A DNA stretch of 36,533 nt, taken from assembly GCA_030693705.1 (NCBI GenBank), contig JAUYAB010000092.1, forward strand, positions 1-36,533, in the 5' to 3' direction. The translations under genes and the position numbers were made by a program. A model generated the notes under the pieces. The model searched no databases. It was not told the DNA's origin and saw nothing but the letters and a program-made list of their open reading frames with translations. Shown piece after piece: positions 16,391-24,758 of this stretch. This DNA comes from Ignavibacteria bacterium (GTDB lineage Bacteria > Bacteroidota > Ignavibacteria > Ignavibacteriales > Ignavibacteriaceae). Numbering within the stretch: position 1 is the stretch's first letter; the number at the start of each line of letters is the position of its first letter.

Positions 16391-16779
16391 ACAAAACAAT
16401 TTTAATAATCGAAGATGACCCGTTTTCACAGGATTTTTATAATTTCATTTTTAGAAAAGCCGGGCTTAAATCTCTTATAATGGAAGATGGTGATCTCATT
16501 CTTCTTGAACTTGCTAAGCTGGAAATCGGGCTGATTATTATGGATATTAATCTGAAGAACACTTCTCTTAAAGGGGAAAGAATTAACGGAGTAAAGTTTT
16601 CCAAATTAATAAAAGAAGATGAAAAGTTTAAGAATATTCCGATTTTGTTGGTTACGGCTTATTCAATAAGTACAAATGGAGATTCGTTTTTTGCCGAAAG
16701 CCTTGCAGACGATTATATTGTTAAACCGATAATTGATTACAATCAACTCATCTCCAAGATAAAATCCTTATTATTGTAA
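16387..16779 (+). CDS. Stand-alone response-regulator receiver
   Basis: This 130-residue protein is a single CheY-like receiver. It starts at GTG, overlapping the motB stop (GTGA). It has the acidic pocket (LIIEDDPFSQDFYNFIF), phosphoacceptor Asp53 in LIIMDINLKNTSLKG, switch Thr90 in ILLVTAYS and Lys113 in IVKPI. An insertion after the phosphoacceptor (KNTSLKGERINGVKF) is longer than in CheY. No output domain is present, so it may bind the motor switch or serve as a relay intermediate. It is coupled to the stator genes and to the receiver-DHp gene 2 nt downstream. Confidence 0.88.
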   Translation: MNKTILIIEDDPFSQDFYNFIFRKAGLKSLIMEDGDLILLELAKLEIGLIIMDINLKNTSLKGERINGVKFSKLIKEDEKFKNIPILLVTAYSISTNGDSFFAESLADDYIVKPIIDYNQLISKIKSLLL

Positions 16780-16781
16780 TA

Positions 16782-17438
16782 ATGGAAAAAGATAAAATAT
16801 TACTTGTTGAAGATGAGAAGGATACGAGATTTATTCTTGAAAGGCTTCTTACAAAAAACAACTACGAAGTCCTTTCTGCAAAGGACGGCTCGGAAGCATT
16901 AAAGCTTTTAGAAAATTATCAGCCTAAAGCAATTTTAGCCGATTGGACTATGCCGGTAATGGACGGGATTGAACTTTGCAAGATTCTTAAAAAAGATGAA
17001 AAGTATAAAACCATCTATTTTATTGTTCTAACTGCAAGAGCTTCTTTGAAAGACAGAATAACCGGCTTGGATATTGGCGCAGACGACTTTCTTGTTAAAC
17101 CGATTGAAAACCAGGAACTGCTTGCAAGAATAAGATCCGGCGTTAGGATTTTTAATCTGCAAAGCGAATTAAAAAATCTTGAGCATAACAAAGCCATTGT
17201 TGAAATGGCTTGCACCATCGGGCATAAAATCAATAACCCTCTCAGCAGTTTGTTGATCTCCGTGAAAAACATAGAATCCGATTTATTAGAATTAAGTCAA
17301 ACTAAATTTTCAGAGGATTTGAATATCATTTCTCAGTCCATAGATAGAATCAAGACACTCACAGAAAGCTTAACGAATCTCGAGCAGCCAACTTTGATTG
17401 ATTATTCTTTCGGCAGCAAAATGATCGATTTAAAATAA
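16782..17438 (+). CDS. Receiver plus DHp (HisKA-like) protein without ATPase domain
   Basis: Residues 4-120 form a canonical receiver: ILLVEDEKDTRFILERLLTK, Asp54 in ILADWTMPVMDG, Thr84 and Lys106 in FLVKPI. A helix then leads to residues 140-200, a histidine-kinase dimerisation domain with an intact H-box (MACTIGHKINNPLSSLLISV, His148) and a second helix ending TLTESLTNLEQP. The protein stops at 218 with no HATPase domain. It could act as a dimeric phosphotransferase (in the manner of Spo0B-type DHp proteins), or as a truncated kinase. The stop is followed by a 57-bp gap and a new gene, and I see no ATPase fragment downstream, so it looks like a settled architecture rather than a frameshift. 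Confidence 0.87.
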   Translation: MEKDKILLVEDEKDTRFILERLLTKNNYEVLSAKDGSEALKLLENYQPKAILADWTMPVMDGIELCKILKKDEKYKTIYFIVLTARASLKDRITGLDIGADDFLVKPIENQELLARIRSGVRIFNLQSELKNLEHNKAIVEMACTIGHKINNPLSSLLISVKNIESDLLELSQTKFSEDLNIISQSIDRIKTLTESLTNLEQPTLIDYSFGSKMIDLK

Positions 17439-17495
17439 TTTTTCCTCCTCTTTAATTGCCGCGGATTTTTTCGATAATAGGTTGAAAGAATCTGT

Positions 17496-18155
17496 ATGTT
17501 GGAAAAAATAGCAAATATTAATTTAAAGTCGGAGTTTTTTAACGGAAAAAAAGCTGCGGTGTCGTATAAGAATTCGTTAAAAAACGGAGTGTTTAGAAAT
17601 GATTTACACGATTCGGTAAATTTATCTCCGGCGTACCGGTTTCTTTCTCAAATTGATTGGCGGTTAAAAGAAATGACGAGCCTGACCGCAGAGAAAATTC
17701 ATGTAGCTTTTAATTTTTCGGGATTCGATTTTCAAACAACTCTTGATCTATCAAATTTGGCAAAACTTAATACGATTGTTTATAATGTTGTTAACGATTC
17801 AAGCAAAGAAAATTCCGGGAAAATAATAGCCGCTTCTCTTTCTATTGCGGTACATAGACAACAAATAGAACCGCAGGATGTACTAACGGATCTTCATGGT
17901 ATTAAAACACTTTTTTATCGATTAAGCAGCTTGGACTTAAAACAAGAACTCAACTTTAATAATGAGATTCTCTATGATCTATTTGATGGAATAGTGAATT
18001 CGGTAAGTAAAGAGTTTGATTATATAAATGATTGTCTTTTTGCCTTTATAGAAAAAATGATGAAAATAAAATCTCCGGGCAATATTGTTCCTACTACATT
18101 GATCGGTAAAGATTTATCAAATAAAATAAAATTGTTAAATGTAGACGTGCGTTAA
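17496..18155 (+). CDS. Unrecognised 219-residue protein in the signalling cluster
   Basis: I do not recognise this family. It is a soluble protein of mixed character with no signal peptide or TM helix: an N-terminal polar part (residues 1-60), a central part with IHVAFNFSGFDFQTTLDLSN, then AKLNTIVYNVVNDSSKENSG, and a helical C-terminal half (LTDLHGIKTLFYRLSSLDLK and NSVSKEFDYINDCLFAFIEK). It lies 57 nt after the flagellar unit and 12 nt before a PAS sensor kinase, so co-transcription with the kinase is likely. Codon usage matches its neighbours. A link to motility control is inferred from position only. Confidence 0.72.
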   Translation: MLEKIANINLKSEFFNGKKAAVSYKNSLKNGVFRNDLHDSVNLSPAYRFLSQIDWRLKEMTSLTAEKIHVAFNFSGFDFQTTLDLSNLAKLNTIVYNVVNDSSKENSGKIIAASLSIAVHRQQIEPQDVLTDLHGIKTLFYRLSSLDLKQELNFNNEILYDLFDGIVNSVSKEFDYINDCLFAFIEKMMKIKSPGNIVPTTLIGKDLSNKIKLLNVDVR

Positions 18156-18167
18156 CTGTATATAATT

Positions 18168-19997
18168 ATGGAAAAGAAAGACTTCTTGTCACCCCCCAAC
18201 ATCGAAACTTTCCAAGAACTGCCGGACTCGAAACCGTTGGTGGTTGTGGGGAAAAATAGTGAAATTCTTTACACCAATAATTCATTCCGCAAATCATTTC
18301 AGATTAAAGAGGGAATGAGTTTCGAGGAATTAAAGTCAGAACCCAATCTTGAAAATCTTTTAACGGTTTTTTCGCAGAGTAATTTTAACGGTTTTCATTT
18401 CGATCTCTTTTTATTCCCCGATGAAAAATTAGAGATCAACCACTATTATGTTGAGGTTGATAGAATTTTTATCGAGAGCCGGGAATATTTTTTCCTCACG
18501 TTTCAAACATCAAACGAAAAACAGAAATTGGAATCGCGCATTAACGATCTGCACGATGCGCTTGAATATGGAAAAATTCCCGTGATCATTACGGATGAAA
18601 ACGGGAACATCAATTACGCTACCCGGATGTTCGAGAAAATTCTGAAGAATTCAATTGATGAAATTTTTTACCAGCCGATTGCGCTTGTCCTTTCAAATAA
18701 TATTATTGATGCGGACTTTAACGAGATCAACGAAGCGATTCATCGTACAAAAAGATGGACGAAGGAAATCTCCTACTTCGACGATAAGAAGGGGCACATC
18801 TTTCTTGAGCTGAATTTGAATCCCGTTTACAGAGACGGAACGGATCTCTTAAATTTTATTCTTACTGCGCATGATATTACAAGTCATATTCTAAAAAATC
18901 AAATTGCGAAAAAGTCTGCCGAAAGTCTCCTGGCGATCATTAATAACATTTCCGATCTCTTGTTAATTATAAAAAAAGAAAACAACGAGTGGACATTTAA
19001 CAACGCCAACGAAAATTTTTTCCAGACTTTTTCGCTAATTAAAGCCAATTGCCTGAACAGAAAACTTGAATCCGTTTTGGAAGCGGCTTACCTGAAAGAA
19101 ATTTTTGCAGCGGTAACGAAACTAAAAAACTTAAGTCTTAAGTATGCGGAATTCTTTTACGATCATTCGAACAAAAGAAAGTATAGTGGCAAAGTAACCG
19201 GGATTGTCTCTGATACGGAAGAATTTTTTATCATTAGTTTAAAAGATATAACCGATCAACTTCTTTATGAACTTATCTTAAAGAAGGCTTACGAAAAGGA
19301 AATTCATTTAAACAAATTGAAGACGGCATTCCTGGAAAACATGTCGCACGAAATTAGAACGCCGTATAATGCTATTCTCGGCTACTCGGAAATAATTGAT
19401 GACTGCCTTCAAGTCGGCGAATTCGATACAATAAAGGAAATTTCTGTTTTTGTTAAAGAGGTGTTGGATCGCGTATTAAACTTATTTACCAATATCGTAG
19501 AAGTCTCCCAGATTGAATCGGGTGAAGTTCAAGTTGATAAAGTTGTTGTTAACTGCCACGAAATATTGAAATCAGTTTACAATAAAAAGACGTTAGCGGC
19601 TAAAGCAAAAGGATTGGACTTCAAATTAGAAGTAGAACAACATGAAGTTTTACTTTCAACCGACTGGATAAAATTTGAAAAAATAATTTTCTCAATAGTT
19701 GATAACGCAATTAAATATACAGAAACCGGAAGCGTCATCATCGGTGCAAGTTCACACGACGGCAGAATAATTATCTCTGTTTCGGATACCGGAAAAGGGA
19801 TGGATGTTACCATGTTAAGCCGGTTGTTTGAACCCTTTACCCAGGAAGAAGAAGGGTACGCAAGAAACTTTGAAGGAGCAGGTTTAGGATTAACGATAGC
19901 TTACGGATTAACGAAATTACTTGGCGGTGAGATGGAGTTTGAGAGTTCCAAAGAAACCGGAACGAAGGTTTTACTTATTTTCCCTCAATATAATTAA
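18168..19997 (+). CDS. PAS-containing sensor histidine kinase
   Basis: This 609-residue cytoplasmic kinase has no TM helix. It has two or three PAS-like sensor segments (about 20-115, 125-240 and 250-365; for example IPVIITDENGNINYATRMFE and FILTAHDITSH), then a HisKA domain (ENMSHEIRTPYNAILGYSEI, His394) and a complete HATPase domain: N-box IIFSIVDNAIKYTETGS, G1 SVSDTGKGMD, F-box LFEPFTQEEEG and G2 EGAGLGLTIAYGL. All catalytic motifs are intact. It lacks its own receiver, so the nearby receiver, receiver-Hpt and receiver-DHp proteins are candidate targets. It follows the unknown 219-residue protein by 12 nt. Confidence 0.92.
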   Translation: MEKKDFLSPPNIETFQELPDSKPLVVVGKNSEILYTNNSFRKSFQIKEGMSFEELKSEPNLENLLTVFSQSNFNGFHFDLFLFPDEKLEINHYYVEVDRIFIESREYFFLTFQTSNEKQKLESRINDLHDALEYGKIPVIITDENGNINYATRMFEKILKNSIDEIFYQPIALVLSNNIIDADFNEINEAIHRTKRWTKEISYFDDKKGHIFLELNLNPVYRDGTDLLNFILTAHDITSHILKNQIAKKSAESLLAIINNISDLLLIIKKENNEWTFNNANENFFQTFSLIKANCLNRKLESVLEAAYLKEIFAAVTKLKNLSLKYAEFFYDHSNKRKYSGKVTGIVSDTEEFFIISLKDITDQLLYELILKKAYEKEIHLNKLKTAFLENMSHEIRTPYNAILGYSEIIDDCLQVGEFDTIKEISVFVKEVLDRVLNLFTNIVEVSQIESGEVQVDKVVVNCHEILKSVYNKKTLAAKAKGLDFKLEVEQHEVLLSTDWIKFEKIIFSIVDNAIKYTETGSVIIGASSHDGRIIISVSDTGKGMDVTMLSRLFEPFTQEEEGYARNFEGAGLGLTIAYGLTKLLGGEMEFESSKETGTKVLLIFPQYN

Positions 19998-20235
19998 TAG
20001 GAATTTCCGATATCTTCGGCTGCTGCTTTACGGTTTTAAATACTTCAACCAGCTCTTTTAGCCCCAGCTTGATAATAGAAACAAAAAGATGAGTGAACAA
20101 GAGCGCATTCCGGTAAGTCTGATTCTTCTTACTTAAAAACACTTTTTCTACCTGGTAAACGGTTTTATGTTTTACCTCTATGAAAAGTTTTTCTTCGTTT
20201 ATATAAATGCTTACTAATATCACTTTTTCTTTCAA
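19975..20235 (-). CDS. Possible small minus-strand protein (doubtful)
   Basis: An 86-codon frame is convergent with, and overlaps by 23 bases, the 3' end of the sensor kinase. The translation begins KEKVILVSIYINEEKLFIEV and includes YRNALLFTHLFVSIIKLGLK; its composition looks protein-like but matches nothing I know. The start would be TTG at 20235, with no ribosome site visible upstream. It occupies most of the 493-bp spacer between two kinase genes, which otherwise contains no gene I can support. It may be real or a chance frame. Confidence 0.3.
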   Translation of the reverse strand: MKEKVILVSIYINEEKLFIEVKHKTVYQVEKVFLSKKNQTYRNALLFTHLFVSIIKLGLKELVEVFKTVKQQPKISEIPINYIEGK

Positions 20236-20490
20236 TTGATTAAGTATAAAATCTTGTAAGAAATTGAGTCAAATTATATGCCGAAGAAAAATTGATTCGT
20301 TTCTAAATAATTGAAGAGTGAAACTGAACAATATTATACACTTGGTGGATATTGAAGTTTGATAAATACCGAAGAGCGGAAGGAAAGACGAAAAATCTTC
20401 TAATTCTTTAACAGAATGTATGGCACGAATTTTTATCGGTTATTCAGTGCGCTAAAAAATCTAAATCAATTTTAAGCAGACAGGAAATAG

Positions 20491-21771
20491 ATGGATCAGA
20501 AAAACAAAGTATTCTTTCAGCATAAAATATTTGAGGGCGCAACGGGAACAAAAGGAGAGGAAAATAATTTTCAAGGAAAGCAAAGCGGCAAAAGTTTTGT
20601 GCAAATTGAAGACAGCAGTATTGCGGGGTGTTTTGATCAAAATAATTTTCAAACCGTTTCGATATCGGAGGGTCACATTGGATACGTCATCGAAACGCGG
20701 GAAGAAAATTTAACCGGGGGAAACAACTCATTTATCATCAATTCGGAATCAACCGATACATACGAATGGTTTAATGCCGGTGTTAAGCAAATAAACAGTA
20801 ACGTTCGCGGCTCATCCTTCCCGGCTAATATGGGGGGAGAACTTTTTATGTTTTGTTCGTCGATGTTCAAACCTCTTTCAAACGAGGATATAAATTCTAA
20901 CCCGGTAAACACCATAAAAGAAGATCAATCCGCATCTTCAACAAAAACAAAAAAAGAAACACGGCTGCCGTTTGCTCAATCTGAAATAGATATTAAAAAA
21001 GAAAATCTACTTCTGAAAAAAACTTTGCAGCAACTGCAAAAAGAAAACGAAGAGTTGGTTGAGCTTAACCGGAGTAAAAACGGATTGCTTTCAATTATCT
21101 CGCATGACCTAAAAAATCCGTTCGGAGCGTTATTAAATATGTCGGAGTTTCTTGCAACAGAAACAGACGATATGGAGCAGACGGAAATTGGTGAGTTTGC
21201 TCAGGCAATAAATTTCAGCGCTAAAATACTCTACAAATTTTTTAACGATCTGCTTGAATGGTCCAAACTTCAAAACGGAATTGTAAATGTTAACCCGGTA
21301 ACGCTGGATGTTCGCGCAGTAGTTGAAAATATTTTTTCTCTTCTGAATATTACCGCAATGTCTAAGGGAGTTAGCCTGGTTAATAAAATTCCGCAAGAGA
21401 CAAACCTTTACGGCGATCTTAATATGGTCAATTCAATTATTAACAACCTGGTGACGAACGCTATTAAATTTACAAACGCAGGTGGGTCGGTAATTGTGCA
21501 GGCGCAAGAACTTGACGGATTTGTTGAACTTGCCGTGGTGGATGACGGAGTTGGCATGGGAGAAAATGTTTTGGAAAAAATCTTCAAACTAAATAAGCAC
21601 ATAACCAACAACGGAACCGAAAACGAAGGCGGATCGGGGTTGGGATTGGTGATAACAAAAGATTTAATAATGCGTCACGGCGGGAAAATCTGGGTAAAGA
21701 GTAGAAAAGGTTCGGGCACTTCATTCCATTTTACACTGCCGAAAGAAAATATTTTTGCTGAAGTTGCATAA
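20491..21771 (+). CDS. Sensor histidine kinase with an unassigned N terminus
   Basis: This is a 426-residue kinase. Residues 1-165 match no domain I know and are polar, with short hydrophobic patches (IGYVIETREENLTGGNNSFI, ELFMFCSSMFKPLS). Residues 166-195 are a coiled-coil linker (LLLKKTLQQLQKENEELVEL). HisKA follows with SIISHDLKNPFGALLNMSEF (His205) and a full HATPase domain: IINNLVTNAIKFTNAGG, VVDDGVGMGENVLEKIFKL and GGSGLGLVITKDLI. The ISHDLKNP form is typical of Bacteroidota-like kinases. A GGAAAT ribosome site precedes the ATG. The gene is set off by a 493-bp spacer upstream and repeat-rich DNA downstream, so it may be its own unit. Confidence 0.9.
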   Translation: MDQKNKVFFQHKIFEGATGTKGEENNFQGKQSGKSFVQIEDSSIAGCFDQNNFQTVSISEGHIGYVIETREENLTGGNNSFIINSESTDTYEWFNAGVKQINSNVRGSSFPANMGGELFMFCSSMFKPLSNEDINSNPVNTIKEDQSASSTKTKKETRLPFAQSEIDIKKENLLLKKTLQQLQKENEELVELNRSKNGLLSIISHDLKNPFGALLNMSEFLATETDDMEQTEIGEFAQAINFSAKILYKFFNDLLEWSKLQNGIVNVNPVTLDVRAVVENIFSLLNITAMSKGVSLVNKIPQETNLYGDLNMVNSIINNLVTNAIKFTNAGGSVIVQAQELDGFVELAVVDDGVGMGENVLEKIFKLNKHITNNGTENEGGSGLGLVITKDLIMRHGGKIWVKSRKGSGTSFHFTLPKENIFAEVA

Positions 21772-21808
21772 AGAAAGATTAAGGATTTAGCAAGGGAGGG
21801 TAACGGTT

Positions 21809-22249
21809 AAACATAGAAATGGGGAAAGTAGTAATCGGGGAAAAAGTATCAAACAAAGCCGGATAGAAGTTTCGCAAAGCCAAATCAGAGTTACACAAAG
21901 CCAAATCAAAACCAAACAAAGCCATCTAAGATGTCCGCAAAGGCAAGTAAGAGTCTCGCATAGCCGGATAAGAACCGAACAAAGCCGCGTAAGATTTAAA
22001 CATAGCACGGTAGGATTTGAGCATAGGCATATATGATTTAAACATAGAGAGATAGGATTTGAGCATAGTCACGTACGGTTTAAACATAGAGAGATAGGAT
22101 TTGAGCGAACTCACATACGGTTTAAACATAGAGAGATAAGGTTTGAGCAAACTCACATACGATATAAACATAGAGAGGTAAGAATTGAGCAAAGTCACAC
22201 AAGAAGTAAACATAGCGGTGTAAAAAGTGAGCAAAGCGGGGTAATATGC
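21809..22249. repeat. 21 tandem copies of a degenerate 21-bp unit
   Basis: Reading from 21809, the sequence divides into 21 consecutive units of exactly 21 bp without a single insertion or deletion. Most units follow the pattern RAACAWAG (or NNGCAWAG), five variable bases, TA, then a purine-rich end, often GATTT. From about 21998 on, units alternate between an AAACATAG type and a GAGCAWAG type, giving a 42-bp higher-order period; the AAACATAGAGAGATAGGATT unit recurs. Units differ by substitution only. It begins shortly after the kinase gene ends. Both minus-strand frames and one plus-strand frame stay mostly open because 21 is a multiple of three. I see no start or ribosome site that would make it a gene. 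Confidence 0.9.
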
Positions 22250-22410
22250 CGAAAATGAGCTAAAAAGGGGAAAAGAGGGTTGATGGATGATGGTTGAGGG
22301 GTGATGGGAAGGAGTAAGTGAAAGGTCAATGGTCAAAAGTCATTGGGAAAAAGGGAAAGGGAATGAATAATTAATGGAAATTCCCACTGAAAGCTGAACC
22401 TAATTGATAA
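22250..22410. other. Purine-rich spacer between repeat arrays
   Basis: This stretch is strongly G/A-rich on the plus strand (GGGAAAAGAGGG-like runs, GATGGATGATGG) and holds a short imperfect inverted repeat around AATGGTCAAAAGTCATT near 22329. No gene, promoter or terminator can be supported. Confidence 0.6.
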
Positions 22411-22772
22411 TTCGAATAGATAGTAATAAGCCCTGAAAGGGCGTTATACATCAGCATAGGGCGAAGCCCTATGCTGAAAAGTAAAATTATATAATTAAGC
22501 CCTGAAGGGGCGAAATAAATTTCGGGTTTAAGATTATTCCGCCCTTGCAGGGCTTTAATATTTCTCTGTTCATTTTGTTCACAGGGCTTTGCCCTGTGTT
22601 AAGATATGCCGCTCTTTCAGAGCTAAGAGAATTAGACAGGTTATAAAAATCCTCCGTCGCAGTGGAACGGCGGATATGCATAAAGCGGGAATGCAAAAAA
22701 AATTAAGAATAACGATTAACGATATTTGATTTTTGATGTGACAAAATCTTCTAACTTCTAAAATCGTTAATG
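22411..22772. repeat. Interspersed hairpin repeat, copy 1 (362 bp)
   Basis: First of three near-identical copies. It starts at TTCGAATAGATA and runs to CTTCTAAAATCGTTAAT. Several inverted repeats are nested inside: AGCCCTGAAAGGGC at 22429-22442; a perfect 12-bp stem with a GAA loop at 22451-22477 (arms TCAGCATAGGGC and GCCCTATGCTGA); and an 8-bp stem with a TTT loop at 22580-22598 (arms CACAGGGC and GCCCTGTG). There is no transposase gene and no long coding frame. The structure suggests a non-autonomous, hairpin-forming dispersed element. Confidence 0.85.
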
Positions 22773-22868
22773 GCCGTCTGAGCCGGGCATGTTTGTTCGT
22801 AAATCAATTAAGGCTCCGGCTTATCAGATTACGTATTACCGGCTAATTTAAATCTTATTAGAGGATAG

Positions 22869-23230
22869 TTCGAATAGATATTGGTTAGCCCTGAAAGGGC
22901 GTTATACATCAGCATAGGGCGAAGCCCTATGCTGAAAAGTAAAATTATATAATTAAGCCCTGAAGGGGCGAAATAAATTTGGAGACTGAAGTTTATTCCG
23001 CCCTTGCAGGGCTTTAATATTTCTTTATCCATTTTCTTCACAGGGCTTTGCCCTGTGTTAAGATATGCCGCTCTTTCAGAGCTAAGAGTATTAGACAGTT
23101 AGTAAAAATACTCCGTCGCAGTGGAGTGGCAGATTACGCATAAAGCGGGAATGCCAAAAATTTTAGAATAACGATTAACGATATTTGATTTTTGATGGAA
23201 TAAAATCTTCTGACTTCTAAAATCGTTAAT
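22869..23230. repeat. Interspersed hairpin repeat, copy 2 (362 bp)
   Basis: This copy is offset by exactly 458 bp from copy 1 and has the same length, so the two are collinear without net indels. The strong 12-bp stem lies at 22909-22935 and is intact. Differences are scattered substitutions, for example after GCGAAATAAATTT and in the CTCCGTCGCAGTGG segment. A 96-bp unrelated spacer (22773-22868) separates it from copy 1. Confidence 0.85.
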
Positions 23231-23287
23231 CCTTCCCGCCGCGGCGGACTGAGATCAATTTTTGTTCTGGCTTTGCCATGTTATGAG

Positions 23288-23486
23288 TTAGCCCTGAAAG
23301 GGCGTTATACATCAACATAGGGCGAAGCCCTATGCTGAAAAGTAAAATTATATAATTAAGCCCTGAAGGGGCGAAATAAATTTCGGGTTTAAGATTATTC
23401 CGCCCTTGCAGGGCTTGAATATTTCTTTATCTATTTTCTTCACAGGGCTTTGCCCTGTGTTAATATATCCCGCTCTTTCAGAGCTA
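23288..23486. repeat. Interspersed hairpin repeat, copy 3 (truncated, about 199 bp)
   Basis: This copy begins at TTAGCCCTGAAAGGGC, 403 bp after the same point in copy 2, and stops after the GAGCTA segment, losing the last part that copies 1 and 2 share. The long stem at 23312-23338 has one mismatch (TCAACAT for TCAGCAT), so it is slightly decayed. It is followed by 359 bp of AT-rich sequence before the DUF3800-like gene. Confidence 0.8.
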
Positions 23487-23845
23487 CGGGCATTAAAAAT
23501 TGGTTGCTGAAAAAAAACTATGCTTTTAATAAAGGTGGTACGAAGGAATAAAATTTTGTTTTTTCCCTTGCGTAAAAAGATAAATAGTTTTAGTTTTAAC
23601 TCACCTATTAAACAAATTAAAATAAGTAAGGGATAAGTTACTTGAAGAACTGTTTAAGAAATACCACCGATCTAAAAAGAATCCTCACAAAAGATAACAC
23701 CTACGGGAGTTGTTTAGCTCCGATTAATAAATATTTTACACTAAACCAGCCCAACGAAATAGTAAACGATAATATTAAGAAGAAAGTTTTTAAGCGAAAA
23801 ATTTTTACTCTAATAAAATATTTACCAATTTTATAGAACAACTCT
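23487..23845. other. AT-rich spacer upstream of the accessory genes
   Basis: No gene can be supported here. A 64-codon plus frame (23642-23836) opens with TTG, is lysine- and isoleucine-rich, and has no ribosome site, so I treat it as chance. The promoter of the DUF3800-like/helicase pair is expected in this stretch, but no convincing -10/-35 or TAnnTTTG pair stands out. Confidence 0.55.
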
Positions 23846-24700
23846 ATGATAAAACTTATCAGCGGACTTGACGAAATTGGAACTGAAACACAGAAAGCCG
23901 AAGGGTGGTGTTACTTCTGCATTCCCGAGACAGATTACTTAAAACTTGAAGCGGAAGTGAAATCTCTCTTATCGGGTTCAACAAAATTAACTTTGTTCCA
24001 CGGCAAAAAGTTTAAAGCTAATCAATCAAATGAATATGAACAATTTCTACGTATAATAAGAAGATATGCAGAGAATTCTGTTCCGACCATTTTAAGTTGC
24101 ACATTGAACAGCGAAAATTGGAAACAGACGTTTCTGGAATTTTGCGATAGAGTTACGACAAATGTATTCACACAAGTTGGTGTTACAAACCAAGATTTGA
24201 TAAAAGTCTGCAAACAGCTTACCCCTGGTCTGTTTTCATTTATGCGACTTATTAACCATTTTGGTAAGGAATATGAACTTTCGGTTGAGGTGGATAGTGA
24301 TAGGACAAAAGAAAATTATCCTAAGCTTGACACAATTATTAAAGGACACAAATTTACTGCGGACTTCTTAATGACACGATTATATAACGCTTATATGAAA
24401 TTAAAATTTGCAAACTCACCACAACTTTCAGCAAGCGGAATTTCAGTGCTAAAGGACCAACATTCCATTGCTATTCAAGCTGCAGATGTAATTGGAAACT
24501 TTTCGACTTCCTATGTATATTATAAACTTGGTAACACATCAAAAACAAGGATTCTAAAAGGACAAATATTTGAAAAAGTTTTTGGTGATAAATTTGATTT
24601 AGATGAGTTTATAAAATCAGTGAAACTCGTTGGAAAAAATGACCTTGAATTATTAATCGAAGGAGCATTTACAATGACATTTACTACTTATAATGAATAG
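23846..24700 (+). CDS. DUF3800-like protein (putative RNase H-fold nuclease)
   Basis: This 284-residue soluble protein has features that fit the DUF3800 family: an early acidic residue in a beta strand (LISGLDEIGTETQKAEGWCY), the LTLFHGKKFKA motif in the place of the family's His-Gly-Lys-type segment, a central strand with ELSVEVDSDRTKENYPKLDT, and a C-terminal KDQHSIAIQAADVIGNFSTS, where the family has a conserved QxADxxxG. DUF3800 proteins have a predicted RNase H-like fold and are frequent in mobile and defence regions; activity is mostly untested. It ends 58 nt before a UvrD-type helicase and is probably co-transcribed with it. The assignment is by motif memory and not certain. Confidence 0.62.
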   Translation: MIKLISGLDEIGTETQKAEGWCYFCIPETDYLKLEAEVKSLLSGSTKLTLFHGKKFKANQSNEYEQFLRIIRRYAENSVPTILSCTLNSENWKQTFLEFCDRVTTNVFTQVGVTNQDLIKVCKQLTPGLFSFMRLINHFGKEYELSVEVDSDRTKENYPKLDTIIKGHKFTADFLMTRLYNAYMKLKFANSPQLSASGISVLKDQHSIAIQAADVIGNFSTSYVYYKLGNTSKTRILKGQIFEKVFGDKFDLDEFIKSVKLVGKNDLELLIEGAFTMTFTTYNE

Positions 24701-24758
24701 AATTTGAAATGACAGCTTGTGATAACATATTAGCCTCAATTATTTTAGAGACCATACT

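Noticed and set aside
17431-17470. Sigma-28 promoter (TAAA ... GCCG) before the 219-residue protein gene
   Set aside because: The gap between TAAA and GCCG is 23 bp instead of about 15, and GCCGCGG is a poor match to GCCGATAA.
21809-22249. CRISPR array
   Set aside because: Units are contiguous with no spacers, only 21 bp long and diverged; no cas gene is nearby.
21926-22336. 136-codon minus-strand frame with heptad-like MFKSYLS repeats
   Set aside because: It is the translation of the 21-bp tandem array; open frames follow from the unit length. No ribosome site is seen, and a second minus-strand frame is open over part of the same DNA.
22487-22696. Small minus-strand frame ending in PLQGLII
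   Set aside because: It lies inside interspersed repeat copy 1 and is explained by the repeat; the frame at 22829-23041 is the same case in copy 2.
23642-23836. 64-codon plus frame before the DUF3800-like gene
   Set aside because: It has a TTG start, no ribosome site, composition typical of AT-rich DNA and no recognisable motif.
21772-23845. Insertion sequence carrying a transposase
   Set aside because: No transposase-like frame occurs in the region; only short repeats and hairpins are present.
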